NCBI RefSeq assembly: GCF_000712975.1
Contig: NZ_JHQL01000003.1
Span: 310,001-374,000, forward strand
Direction of reading: 5' to 3'
DNA: 64,000 nt
From: Vreelandella neptunia
GTDB taxonomy: Bacteria > Pseudomonadota > Gammaproteobacteria > Pseudomonadales > Halomonadaceae
The notes below the pieces were generated by a model. It made no database searches. It saw nothing but the letters and a program-made list of their open reading frames with translations, and was not told the DNA's origin. This document shows, piece by piece, positions 41,699 to 50,063 of this stretch (position 1 is the first letter of the stretch; each line of letters opens with the position of its first letter). The translations under genes and the position numbers were made by a program.

Positions 41699-41738
41699 CT
41701 TAACAGATAGCTTAACAGACAACTTAACAAAACTTGAC
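41699..41738. repeat. Short direct repeats between zapG and zapE
   Basis: Four copies of CTTAACA or CTTGAC, starting at 41699, 41711, 41723 and 41733 (12-, 12- and 10-base steps). The first two spacers also resemble each other (GATAG, GACAA). On the zapG strand they read TGTTAAG. Possibly a regulator site; this is inference. Confidence 0.65.
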
Positions 41739-41885
41739 CATTATAGGCGCGTATCCGTCGGTTGGGTCAATCCGCTCATGCGCTCAGTCGTTAAGCAGCG
41801 TATAATATTTTCTTTTTTATTTGAGCAAGCTGTGTCCTTGCAGTGATACAGCGTCGTTCGAGATGTGCGCTGTGGGAGCGAATTG

Positions 41886-43067
41886 ATGTCATCATTATCT
41901 GCACGTCAATACAGTGAGCAGGCGAGCCGATTAACGCCTTTTGCACGGTATCAAGAAGACCTAAAGCGCGACGACTTTCAGTATGACCCAGCCCAAGAGC
42001 AAGCGGTTAAGCATCTTCAGCGTCTGTACGATGAGTTACTGGCTACGCCTGCTGTCGCTCCTAAAGCCGTTATTGCTAGCAAAGGGTTGAAAGCGAAAAT
42101 GGCTGGTCTACTTGGTAAAAAAGCCAGCTCAGGTGAGCCAGCGCTACCCGAAGTGAAGGGGCTTTATTTTTGGGGTGGAGTGGGGCGTGGTAAAACGTAT
42201 CTGGTTGATACCTTCTACGAAGCTCTTCCTTTTCCTGAGAAAATGCGTACCCACTTTCATCGTTTCATGCAGCGTGTTCATAATGAGTTAACGCATTACA
42301 AAGGTGAAAAGAACCCTCTAACGCTGATTGCCGGGAAGTTTGCTGCTGAAGCGCGTGTCATCTGCTTTGATGAGTTTTTTGTTAAAGACATTACTGATGC
42401 AATGATTCTGGCTAATTTACTTGAGGCGTTGTTTGAGCGTGGGGTGGTATTAGTAGCGACATCAAACATCATACCTGATGACCTTTATAAAGATGGGTTG
42501 CAGCGTGCAAGATTTGTTCCTGCTATAGAGCTAGTTAACCGCCACTGTGAGGTCGTTAATGTCGACTCGGGTGTTGACTACCGTTTGCGTGCTTTGGAGC
42601 GGGCGGAAATTTTTCATGCGCCGCTTGATGAGGCGGCAGAGCGGGAGTTGAGCAGAAGCTTTTGCGAAATAGCTGGCAATGAGGGTGAAGAAGGTGCGCC
42701 TCTAGAAATTAATCATCGCGTTTTGAAGACGCGCCGTCTGCATGATGACGTGGCATGGTTTGAGTTCGCTGAGCTGTGCGATGGGCCGCGTAGCCAGAAT
42801 GATTACATAGAGCTTGCCAGAGAATTCCACACGGTTTTGGTTTCTAACGTTATTCAGATGAATGCAAAGACAGACGACCAGGCTCGAAGGTTTATTAATA
42901 TGGTCGATGAGTTTTATGATCGCGGGGTTAAGCTGTTGATGTCGGCAGAGGTAGCGGTTGAAGCACTATATAGCGATGGAAAGCTGACATTTGAATTTCA
43001 GCGAACTTTGTCACGTTTGCAGGAGATGCAGTCTAAAGAGTATTTAGCATTACCTCATAAGCCATAA
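41886..43067 (+). CDS. zapE: Cell division ATPase ZapE (AFG1 family)
   Basis: AFG1-like ATPase, in E. coli recruited to the septum late and under stress. The 393-aa protein has Walker A GVGRGKTYLVDTF, Walker B VICFDEFFVKDI and sensor-1 region LVATSNIIPDDLYKDGLQR. Slightly longer than E. coli ZapE (375 aa) because of an N-terminal insert rich in Lys and Ala (around residues 54-75). I chose ATG 41886, preceded by GGGAG; an ATG 21 bases earlier is less likely. TATAAT at 41801-41806 may be its -10, without a convincing -35. Confidence 0.94.
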   Translation: MSSLSARQYSEQASRLTPFARYQEDLKRDDFQYDPAQEQAVKHLQRLYDELLATPAVAPKAVIASKGLKAKMAGLLGKKASSGEPALPEVKGLYFWGGVGRGKTYLVDTFYEALPFPEKMRTHFHRFMQRVHNELTHYKGEKNPLTLIAGKFAAEARVICFDEFFVKDITDAMILANLLEALFERGVVLVATSNIIPDDLYKDGLQRARFVPAIELVNRHCEVVNVDSGVDYRLRALERAEIFHAPLDEAAERELSRSFCEIAGNEGEEGAPLEINHRVLKTRRLHDDVAWFEFAELCDGPRSQNDYIELAREFHTVLVSNVIQMNAKTDDQARRFINMVDEFYDRGVKLLMSAEVAVEALYSDGKLTFEFQRTLSRLQEMQSKEYLALPHKP

Positions 43068-43186
43068 GCTGGCAAGCAGGCCTCTGGGGTTCAATCAGAC
43101 TGCCGTTAAACATGGTGTCGGTAAAAATGTTGTTTGCAACAACATCACTACGAGTCAGCGATACTAATAAAAAACGACGGCGGCAC

Positions 43187-43215
43187 TTAACTTGCTGCCG
43201 CGCTTGCTGTAGAAT
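43187..43215 (+). promoter_or_regulatory. Candidate promoter of rplM-rpsI
   Basis: TTAACT (43187-43192), 17-base spacer, TAGAAT (43210-43215), followed by a GC-rich discriminator (ACCGCC). The layout fits a stringently controlled ribosomal protein promoter and gives a leader of about 110 nt before rplM. Confidence 0.55.
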
Positions 43216-43332
43216 ACCGCCTCGCTACATGTTGCTTGGGCTTTTCTGGCAACCAAAAAAAATAGGGATGGTGCTTCATCGCTTATTTAGCGGTGTAAGT
43301 TACCCAATACACTTAATCTGGTGATTTCATCC

Positions 43333-43761
43333 ATGAAGACGTTCAGTGCTAAGCCGCAGTCCGTCCAGCGCGACTGGTATGTAGTCGACGCTACGGACAA
43401 AACGCTCGGTCGTCTGGCAACCGAGATTGCTCGCCGCCTGCGTGGCAAGCATAAGCCCGAATTTACTCCTCACGTTGACACTGGCGACTACATCGTCGTT
43501 ATCAATGCTGAAAAAGTCCATGTAACCGGTAACAAGGCGAAGGCTAAAACCTATTATCGTCACACTGGTTACCCGGGCGGTCTGCGCTCTATGACATTCG
43601 ACAAAATGCTTGATCATGCGCCTGAGCGCATCATTGAGTCTGCCGTTAAAGGTATGTTGCCGAAAGGTCCTTTGGGTCGCGCCATGTACTCCAAGTTGAA
43701 AGTGTACGCCGGTGCCGAGCATCCGCATGCTGCCCAACAGCCGCTTGAACTGAACATCTGA
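43333..43761 (+). CDS. rplM: 50S ribosomal protein L13
   Basis: Early-assembling protein of the large subunit. The 142-aa protein (E. coli 142 aa) has the core [32 protein letters not shown] and [21 protein letters not shown] 43333 gives the standard start MKTFSAKP; a GTG four codons upstream is unlikely. The 265-base gap after zapE holds the promoter and a palindrome. rpsI follows after 13 bases. In E. coli L13 represses its own operon through the leader; I cannot show this here. Confidence 0.98.
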   Translation: MKTFSAKPQSVQRDWYVVDATDKTLGRLATEIARRLRGKHKPEFTPHVDTGDYIVVINAEKVHVTGNKAKAKTYYRHTGYPGGLRSMTFDKMLDHAPERIIESAVKGMLPKGPLGRAMYSKLKVYAGAEHPHAAQQPLELNI

Positions 43762-43774
43762 GGAAATCTTCGCC

Positions 43775-44164
43775 ATGACACAGCAGTATTACGGTACCGG
43801 GCGCCGCAAGACTTCCACCGCTCGCGTGTTTATGAAGCCGGGCTCTGGCAAAATTACTGTCAACAACCAAGACCTTGACCTTTATTTTGGTCGTGTTACT
43901 GGTCGTATGGTTGTTCGTCAGCCGCTTGAGTTGACTGAGACGCTGAACCAGTTTGACATATTTGTCACTGTTGCTGGCGGCGGCGGCTCCTCCCAAGCAG
44001 GTGCTATTCGTCACGGTATCACTCGTGCCCTGATGAACTACAATGAAGATCTGCGCCCGACCTTGCGCGCTGCGGGTTACGTAACTCGTGACGCTCGCCA
44101 AGTTGAGCGTAAGAAAGTCGGTCTGCGTAAAGCGCGTCGTCGTCCGCAGTTCTCTAAGCGTTAA
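43775..44164 (+). CDS. rpsI: 30S ribosomal protein S9
   Basis: Small subunit protein whose C-terminal tail reaches the P-site tRNA. The 129-aa protein has [19 protein letters not shown] at the N-terminus and ends [11 protein letters not shown], the conserved basic tail. RBS GAGGAAA before ATG 43775. Ends the rplM-rpsI operon at a very strong terminator. Confidence 0.98.
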   Translation: MTQQYYGTGRRKTSTARVFMKPGSGKITVNNQDLDLYFGRVTGRMVVRQPLELTETLNQFDIFVTVAGGGGSSQAGAIRHGITRALMNYNEDLRPTLRAAGYVTRDARQVERKKVGLRKARRRPQFSKR

Positions 44165-44183
44165 TTTTACGCTATGCGGCAAA

Positions 44184-44214
44184 AACGCCCAGGTCAACGA
44201 CCTGGGCGTTTTTT
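44184..44214 (+). terminator. Intrinsic terminator of rplM-rpsI
   Basis: AACGCCCAGGTC / GACCTGGGCGTT, a perfect 12-bp stem with an AAC loop, followed by TTTT. Confidence 0.93.
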
Positions 44215-44270
44215 GTTGGAATATCAAAAAATTATAACGCTTATACCACCATGGTCACGGGCAGTTGTTC

Positions 44271-44299
44271 TTGTGCAGAGCGCTTTGTTTTTTTAACAT
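44271..44299 (+). promoter_or_regulatory. Candidate promoter of petABC
   Basis: TTGTGC (44271-44276), 17-base spacer, TAACAT (44294-44299), 73 bases before petA. Moderate match to sigma-70. Confidence 0.4.
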
Positions 44300-44372
44300 A
44301 GAGCGTATTTGATATTCGTCGCCGCAAGACGCCTTTGCGGCGGAACGGGTAAGCTGATGGGAGAAACCAGAA

Positions 44373-44972
44373 ATGGCAGATAACGGCGTAAACAAAGGTC
44401 GGCGCCGTTTCCTCGTGGGCGCCACCTCCGTTGTTGGGGCGGTGGGTGCTGTCGGGGTTGCGGTCCCCTTTGTGGCTTCTTGGCAGCCTAGTGCCAAGGC
44501 AAGGGCGGCAGGTGCGCCAGTTCAAGCAGATATATCGAAGCTTGAACCTGGACAGCGCATGACCGTCGAGTGGCGTGGACGGCCGATTTGGATTATTAAT
44601 CGTACGCCTGAGATGATCGAGCGAACCGAAGCCTTAGATCCAGGCAGTCTTGCTGACCCTGATTCCGAAGTGCCTCAGCAGCCTGCCTATATCCAAGGTG
44701 GGTTACGCTCTATCAAGCCAGAGATAGGTGTGCTGATTGGTATCTGTACGCATTTGGGGTGTTCCCCGCTGTTTCGGCCTGAGCCGGATGCCGAAGGGGT
44801 AGGGGTGGATAATTGGCCGGGTGGTTTCTTCTGCCCATGTCATGGTTCTCGCTTTGACTTAGCCGGTCGTGTGTACACCAACGTCCCTGCGCCGACTAAC
44901 CTTGAAGTTCCGCCTTACCGTTTTGAAAGCGATGATATCATCGTGGTAGGCGAAGACGAGGAGGCTGCATAA
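44373..44972 (+). CDS. petA: Ubiquinol-cytochrome c reductase Rieske iron-sulfur subunit
   Basis: [2Fe-2S] subunit of cytochrome bc1 (complex III), which takes electrons from ubiquinol. The 199-aa protein starts with a twin-arginine signal-anchor (RRRFLVG at 10-16 then a membrane helix). Cluster ligands Cys125 and His127 lie in CTHLGC, Cys154 and His157 in CPCHGSR, with the Cys130-Cys156 disulfide. RBS GGGAGA. Head of petABC; stop overlaps petB by one base (TAATG). Confidence 0.97.
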   Translation: MADNGVNKGRRRFLVGATSVVGAVGAVGVAVPFVASWQPSAKARAAGAPVQADISKLEPGQRMTVEWRGRPIWIINRTPEMIERTEALDPGSLADPDSEVPQQPAYIQGGLRSIKPEIGVLIGICTHLGCSPLFRPEPDAEGVGVDNWPGGFFCPCHGSRFDLAGRVYTNVPAPTNLEVPPYRFESDDIIVVGEDEEAA

Positions 44973-46231
44973 TGGGTAATCCAGATAAGGCCAAAGCAGA
45001 AAGCGGTATCATGCGCTGGGTGGATGACCGCTTTCCTGCCACGCAGATGATGCAAGATCATCTCACGAAGTACTATGCACCGAAGAATTTCAACTTCTTC
45101 TACTTGTTTGGCGTCCTGGCATTGCTGGTGCTGGTGAACCAAATCCTGACGGGTGTGTGGCTAACAATGAGCTACAACCCTTCAGCAGAAGGTGCGTTTG
45201 CCTCCGTTGAATACATCATGCGTGATGTGGAGTGGGGCTGGTTGATCCGTTATATGCATACCACCGGCGCCTCTGCCTTCTTTGTGGTTATTTACATGCA
45301 TATGTTCCGTGGTCTTTTGTATGGTTCGTACAAAGCGCCGCGAGAGCTAGTATGGATCTTCGGTATGACCATCTATCTCGCCTTGATGGCAGAAGCCTTT
45401 ATGGGTTATCTGCTGCCATGGGGACAAATGTCATATTGGGGTGCCCAGGTTATTATTTCGCTGTTCTCTGCGATTCCAGGTATCGGTCCTGACCTTGCCC
45501 AGTGGGTGCGTGGTGATTTCCTGATTTCCGGTATTACGTTGAACCGCTTCTTTGCGCTTCATGTTGTTGCATTGCCCATTGTTATTTTGGCTCTTGTCGT
45601 GCTGCACATTATTGCGCTTCACGAAGTGGGTTCGAATAATCCAGACGGTATCGACATCAAGCAGAAGAAAGATGAGACCGGTAAGCCGCTGGATGGTATT
45701 GCCTTCCATCCGTACTACACCGTGAAGGATTTGGTGGGTATTGCAATCTTCCTGTTTGTGTTCTGTGTGGTTGTTTTCTACTTCCCGGAAGGGGGTGGCT
45801 ACTTCATTGAGAAACCGAACTTTGAGCCTGCTAACCCGCTGAAAACGCCTGATCACATCGCTCCAGTGTGGTATTTCACGCCTTTCTACGCGATTTTGCG
45901 TGCCATTACGTTCTCGCTGTTTGGGTTAGATGCTAAGTTCCTTGGCGTTCTCTTCATGGGTGGCGCAATCGCCGTTCTTTTTGTTCTGCCTTGGCTTGAC
46001 CGTAGCCCGGTCCGCTCTATGCGCTACAAGGGCTGGATGTCCAAAGTTATGTTGCTGTTGTTTGCGATTAGTTTCGTCATTCTGGGTGTATTGGGCGTGC
46101 TGCCATCGACAGAGGGGCGGACCCTTCTGGCGCAGGTCTGTACAGCCATTTACTTCGCCTTCTTCCTGCTGATGCCGTTCTACACCAAGCTGGAGAAGAC
46201 TAAACCCGTTCCGGAAAGGGTGACTGGCTAA
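44972..46231 (+). CDS. petB: Cytochrome b subunit of complex III
   Basis: Membrane subunit of bc1 with two b hemes and the Qo and Qi sites. The 419-aa protein has about eight to nine membrane helices; the His ligand pairs sit in helices B (MHTTGASAFFVVIYMHMF) and D (HVVALPIVILALVVLHIIALH). The Qo-site PEW motif appears as PVWYF. Length suits a proteobacterial cytochrome b with C-terminal helices. Strong RBS GAGGAGG; coupled to petA and petC by TAATG overlaps. Confidence 0.97.
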   Translation: MGNPDKAKAESGIMRWVDDRFPATQMMQDHLTKYYAPKNFNFFYLFGVLALLVLVNQILTGVWLTMSYNPSAEGAFASVEYIMRDVEWGWLIRYMHTTGASAFFVVIYMHMFRGLLYGSYKAPRELVWIFGMTIYLALMAEAFMGYLLPWGQMSYWGAQVIISLFSAIPGIGPDLAQWVRGDFLISGITLNRFFALHVVALPIVILALVVLHIIALHEVGSNNPDGIDIKQKKDETGKPLDGIAFHPYYTVKDLVGIAIFLFVFCVVVFYFPEGGGYFIEKPNFEPANPLKTPDHIAPVWYFTPFYAILRAITFSLFGLDAKFLGVLFMGGAIAVLFVLPWLDRSPVRSMRYKGWMSKVMLLLFAISFVILGVLGVLPSTEGRTLLAQVCTAIYFAFFLLMPFYTKLEKTKPVPERVTG

Positions 46232-46998
46232 TGAAAAAACAACTATTTGCACTGCTCTTCGCGTTAGTGCCAGTAACGGCGATGTCGGCGGGTGGCGTGA
46301 GCGTAGCTCACAGCATGGACCCTGATCTTCAGGACCAAACATCTTTGCAAAACGGCATGAAGCTCTATGTCAATTACTGCATGGGGTGTCATTCGCTAGA
46401 GCATCAGCGGTTCGCGCGTGCTGCAGAGGATTTAGGTATTCCCCAGGAGCTGGTGGAAGAGAACCTTATTTTTTCCTCTGATCTTGCGTTTAACGACCAG
46501 ATGCACATTGCAATGGATCGTGGCGACGCCGAGTCTTGGTTCGGCGCTCCGCCGCCCGATCTGACGCTGGAAACTCGTCTGCGCGGTACCGACTGGGTTT
46601 ATTCTTACCTGTTGGGGTTCTATAAAGACCCCAGTCGTCCGTTGGGCGTCAATAACACAGTGTATGAGCTGGTCGCTATGCCGAATGTGTTAGAGCCGCT
46701 CCAGGGTGTTCAGGAAATGGTTTGTTCGGAAACGGATCAGCCGGTGGCAGGCCAGTCACCAGATCCTTTATCGGGTAAGTACCAGTCTTGTGACGTGCTG
46801 CAAGTTACCCAGCCAGGCTCAATGGAGCCTGCGGAGTTTGAGGAAGCGGTTTATGACCTGACGAACTTCCTTGCTTACGTTGGTGAGCCGTCTAAGCTCC
46901 ACGCGCAGGCATTGGCTCCAAAAGTGCTGATCTTCATCTTTATCTTTGGTGTAATTGCTTACCTACTCAAGCGTGAGTACTGGCGAGACGTTCACTAA
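46231..46998 (+). CDS. petC: Cytochrome c1 subunit of complex III
   Basis: Membrane-anchored c-type cytochrome that passes electrons to a soluble cytochrome c. The 255-aa protein has a signal peptide (to about residue 20), the heme motif CMGCH at residues 50-54 (Cys50, Cys53, His54), the Met ligand probably in the YELVAMPNVLEPL block, and a C-terminal anchor helix (KVLIFIFIFGVIAYLL). Last gene of petABC, ended by a strong terminator. Confidence 0.96.
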   Translation: MKKQLFALLFALVPVTAMSAGGVSVAHSMDPDLQDQTSLQNGMKLYVNYCMGCHSLEHQRFARAAEDLGIPQELVEENLIFSSDLAFNDQMHIAMDRGDAESWFGAPPPDLTLETRLRGTDWVYSYLLGFYKDPSRPLGVNNTVYELVAMPNVLEPLQGVQEMVCSETDQPVAGQSPDPLSGKYQSCDVLQVTQPGSMEPAEFEEAVYDLTNFLAYVGEPSKLHAQALAPKVLIFIFIFGVIAYLLKREYWRDVH

Positions 46999-47023
46999 CG
47001 ATCAAGTGATGACAGGCATGTCG

Positions 47024-47054
47024 GGCGCACGGCGTAAGCCGTGCGCCTTTTGTT
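47024..47054 (+). terminator. Intrinsic terminator of petABC
   Basis: GGCGCACGGC / GCCGTGCGCC perfect 10-bp stem, GTAA loop, followed by TTTTGTTT. Confidence 0.92.
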
Positions 47055-47148
47055 TATCTAGCCATGCGTAAAGCAAAGCGGGTTAGCTTCCCATAAGCTA
47101 GCTCTGGCATGTTATGATCAATGATTGTTTTGATGTGAGGATGCTTTC

Positions 47149-47775
47149 ATGGGTGTTGTGGCCAAGCGGTCGTCGATGATCTTTTACTCGGGTAATGATG
47201 ATCATTTCAGTCATCGTGTGCGCATTGTTCTGGCTGAAAAGGGAGTGGCGGTTGATATCGTTGATGTCAGCGATGAGCGGCCGCCGGAAGAGTTGGCTGA
47301 CCTCAACCCGTATAACAGCGTGCCAACGCTGCTAGATCGTGACTTGGTACTCTACGAGTCTAAAGTGATGATGGAATATCTGGATGAGCGTTTCCCTCAT
47401 CCTCCGCTGTTGCCTGTTTATCCGGTGGCGAGAGCGCAAAGCCGTTTATGGATGCACCGTATTGAGCGCGAATGGTGCCCGATGCTGGAGCAAATACGCA
47501 CAGGTGGTAAAAAAGAAGCGGAAAAGGCGCGTAAAGAGCTGCGTGAAAGCCTTATTGGCATTTCGCCCATCTTTGAAGATATGCCCTATTTTATGAGCGA
47601 AGAATTTACGCTTGTAGATTGCTGTCTAGCGCCTATTTTGTGGCGTTTGCCTGAGCTGAATATTGAGCTGCCTGAAAAGCAGGTAAAGCCACTACTAAGC
47701 TATATGTCACGTGTGTTCGAACGTGAAGCGTTTAAAGCATCTTTAAACGAGCGTGAAAAAGAGATGCGCGCTTGA
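47149..47775 (+). CDS. sspA: Stringent starvation protein A
   Basis: GST-fold protein that binds RNA polymerase and sigma-70; controls stationary-phase and acid stress genes. The 208-aa protein shows the thioredoxin-like N-terminus ([23 protein letters not shown]) without a catalytic Cys or Ser, and the [18 protein letters not shown] block. RBS GAGGATG before ATG 47149. Downstream of petABC and upstream of sspB, as in Pseudomonas and E. coli-like genomes. Confidence 0.96.
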   Translation: MGVVAKRSSMIFYSGNDDHFSHRVRIVLAEKGVAVDIVDVSDERPPEELADLNPYNSVPTLLDRDLVLYESKVMMEYLDERFPHPPLLPVYPVARAQSRLWMHRIEREWCPMLEQIRTGGKKEAEKARKELRESLIGISPIFEDMPYFMSEEFTLVDCCLAPILWRLPELNIELPEKQVKPLLSYMSRVFEREAFKASLNEREKEMRA

Positions 47776-47838
47776 ATTCATACTGCCTCTTTTCCTTAAT
47801 TTGGCAAGGAGGCTTACTTGTTAGGAGGGGGAAGCCTT

Positions 47839-48327
47839 ATGAAATCGAGCCGTCCCTATCTCGCTAGAGCGCTTTATGAGTGGCTATTAGATAACGAACT
47901 GACCCCGTATGTGGTGGTAGATGCTACTCAGCCAGGCGTAGAAGTGCCTCGTCAATTTGTTCAAAATGGACAAATTGTATTAAACGTTGCGCCTACCGCT
48001 GTACGTGATCTGTTTATGGAAAATCAAGCGATTGGTTTTAGTGCACGTTTCAGTGGTCAGCCGATGCAGGTAATGATCCCGACGCCAGCGCTTATTGCGA
48101 TTTACGCCCGTGAAAATGGTGCTGGCATGGTGTTTGGTCATGAGCCTGAGTTGGATGCAGCAGAGTTTGACGACACGGAGTTAGGTGATGACTTGTCTGA
48201 TTCACTTGGTGAGTCGTCTAAGCCTGAGTTAACGGTAACAGAGCCAGTGCCTGAGAACGAGGGCAAGACGTCTACGCAGGCGTCTGGTAAAGCGACGAAG
48301 AAGCCGACGCTGAGGGTAGTCAAGTAA
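47839..48327 (+). CDS. sspB: ClpXP adaptor SspB
   Basis: Delivers ssrA-tagged proteins to ClpXP. The 162-aa protein has the N-terminal substrate-binding domain (SRPYLARALYEWLLDNELTPYVVVD), the VLNVAPTAVRDLFM block, a long acidic linker and the short C-terminal XB motif that tethers ClpX (TLRVVK). ATG 47839 has GGAGGGGG upstream; an in-frame TTG seven codons earlier is less likely. Second gene of sspAB. Confidence 0.96.
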   Translation: MKSSRPYLARALYEWLLDNELTPYVVVDATQPGVEVPRQFVQNGQIVLNVAPTAVRDLFMENQAIGFSARFSGQPMQVMIPTPALIAIYARENGAGMVFGHEPELDAAEFDDTELGDDLSDSLGESSKPELTVTEPVPENEGKTSTQASGKATKKPTLRVVK

Positions 48328-48370
48328 GCAAGCCGATTAGCTTCGTTGTCGGTGGTTGCAGTCTAACAGC

Positions 48371-48414
48371 AAAAAGCCTCGCTTTGGTGGTTTGCCTTAA
48401 GCGAGGCTTTTTTG
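48371..48414 (+). terminator. Terminator of sspAB (bidirectional with dolP)
   Basis: AAAAAGCCTCGC / GCGAGGCTTTTT, 12-bp perfect stem with an 18-base loop and an adjoining T-run. The A-run on the left lets it serve dolP on the other strand. Confidence 0.88.
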
Positions 48415-48427
48415 TTGGTCGTACTAC

Positions 48428-49000
48428 TTAATCAATATAATCAAATACTTTAACAATACGTTGAATGCCGCCTACAGAAGATACGGCATTAACAATTCGG
48501 TCACCTTCCTCGCGTGTCACCATACCCATCAGGTACACATTTGCATTTTCTGTAGTCACTTTCAATTTTGATGAGTCGATACGATCATTCGTAGCGAGCT
48601 GGCTAATAACATTGGTGGTGAGCCAAGTATCTGTTAAGCGTTGGCCGGCAGGTAAGTTGGCTGCAATGCTTAATTCGTTATGCACTTGGCTGACGCCACG
48701 GAGAGACTCTGCTACTTCGCCTGCCTTTTTGCGCAGCTCTTCGCTCGGCACTTGGCCCACAAGAAGCAATGAACCGTTATAGCTGTGCGCTTTGATGCGC
48801 GCGTCTCTTAACCGAGCATCTGAGCGCGCCAGGGCGCGCTCAGTTTCGCGCTCAATGGTTGCATCAACTGCTTCAACATCGCTGCTACGCTGACCATAAT
48901 TAGAAGGGTTAGAGGCAGCATTGTTGGCACATCCAGCAAGAAAAATAGTGCTGACAATCGCAACGGCAATCATCTTTTGTGAAAAATAACGCAGGGCCAT
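48428..49000 (-). CDS. dolP: Outer membrane lipoprotein DolP (dual BON domains)
   Basis: Outer membrane lipoprotein that helps envelope integrity and is linked to BAM function and division. The 190-aa protein (E. coli 191) has a lipobox FLAGC with Cys24 and two BON domains (about residues 45-115 and 120-190). I chose ATG 49000, with AAGGAG about 9 bases upstream; a longer frame reaches into diaA. Last gene of lpoA-yraN-diaA-dolP. Confidence 0.94.
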   Translation of the reverse strand: MALRYFSQKMIAVAIVSTIFLAGCANNAASNPSNYGQRSSDVEAVDATIERETERALARSDARLRDARIKAHSYNGSLLLVGQVPSEELRKKAGEVAESLRGVSQVHNELSIAANLPAGQRLTDTWLTTNVISQLATNDRIDSSKLKVTTENANVYLMGMVTREEGDRIVNAVSSVGGIQRIVKVFDYID

Positions 49001-49058
49001 AAGGGTGACTCCTTTCGTGGTTTTTGGGTGGGCCTTCTGCCACTTTGATCCTATCCAC

Positions 49059-49661
<603 letters not shown>

Positions 49662-49673
49662 CTAGTAAATGTA

Positions 49674-50063
49674 TCAGTAAGCATCAAAGGCAGCCTTTTC
49701 CCATTGAAATTCAAGTGCGGGCGACGTGCCTGTAATTGCTAGAATATCAAAACGGCAGGGACTGGAAATAGCATGCCGAGCGATATACAGCTTGGCTGCT
49801 CGTATTAAGCGATTTCGCTTTTGTGGTGTGACCGTCTCTAATGGGTGACCGTACCGAGTGGTGGTGCGATGTTTTACCTCAATAAAGACCAATATATCTC
49901 GATCTCTCATGACTAGGTCTAGCTCACCACCTTTAACATGGTGGTTGCTAGCGACAAGTATTAAACCATGTCGTTGCAGCCATTGAGCGGCTTGTTGCTC
50001 AATGGCTGCACCTCGTAATCGTGCCGTCTGAGGTGTATTGGAATTCTGAGGGTTATTGGGCAT
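49674..50063 (-). CDS. yraN: YraN (UPF0102) nuclease-fold protein
   Basis: Small protein (129 aa) with a restriction-endonuclease-like fold: GGELDLVMRDRDILVFIEVKHR carries the D...ExK triad. The biological role is not established. It overlaps lpoA by 11 bases and precedes diaA by 21, so it belongs to the operon. Confidence 0.93.
   Translation of the reverse strand: MPNNPQNSNTPQTARLRGAAIEQQAAQWLQRHGLILVASNHHVKGGELDLVMRDRDILVFIEVKHRTTTRYGHPLETVTPQKRNRLIRAAKLYIARHAISSPCRFDILAITGTSPALEFQWEKAAFDAY

Noticed and set aside
41653..41730. 26-residue N-terminal extension of ZapG
   Set aside because: It translates the CTTAACA repeats, lies upstream of a good RBS for GTG 41652 and lacks counterparts in the family.
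43112..43324. 70-codon frame between zapE and rplM
   Set aside because: It covers the rplM promoter, has no RBS and no family-like sequence.
43646..44227. 193-codon minus-strand frame over rplM and rpsI
   Set aside because: Antisense shadow of two highly expressed ribosomal protein genes with strong codon bias; no RBS.
45431..46342. Long minus-strand frames inside petB
   Set aside because: Antisense shadows of membrane-protein coding; His/Asn-rich translations with no family resemblance.
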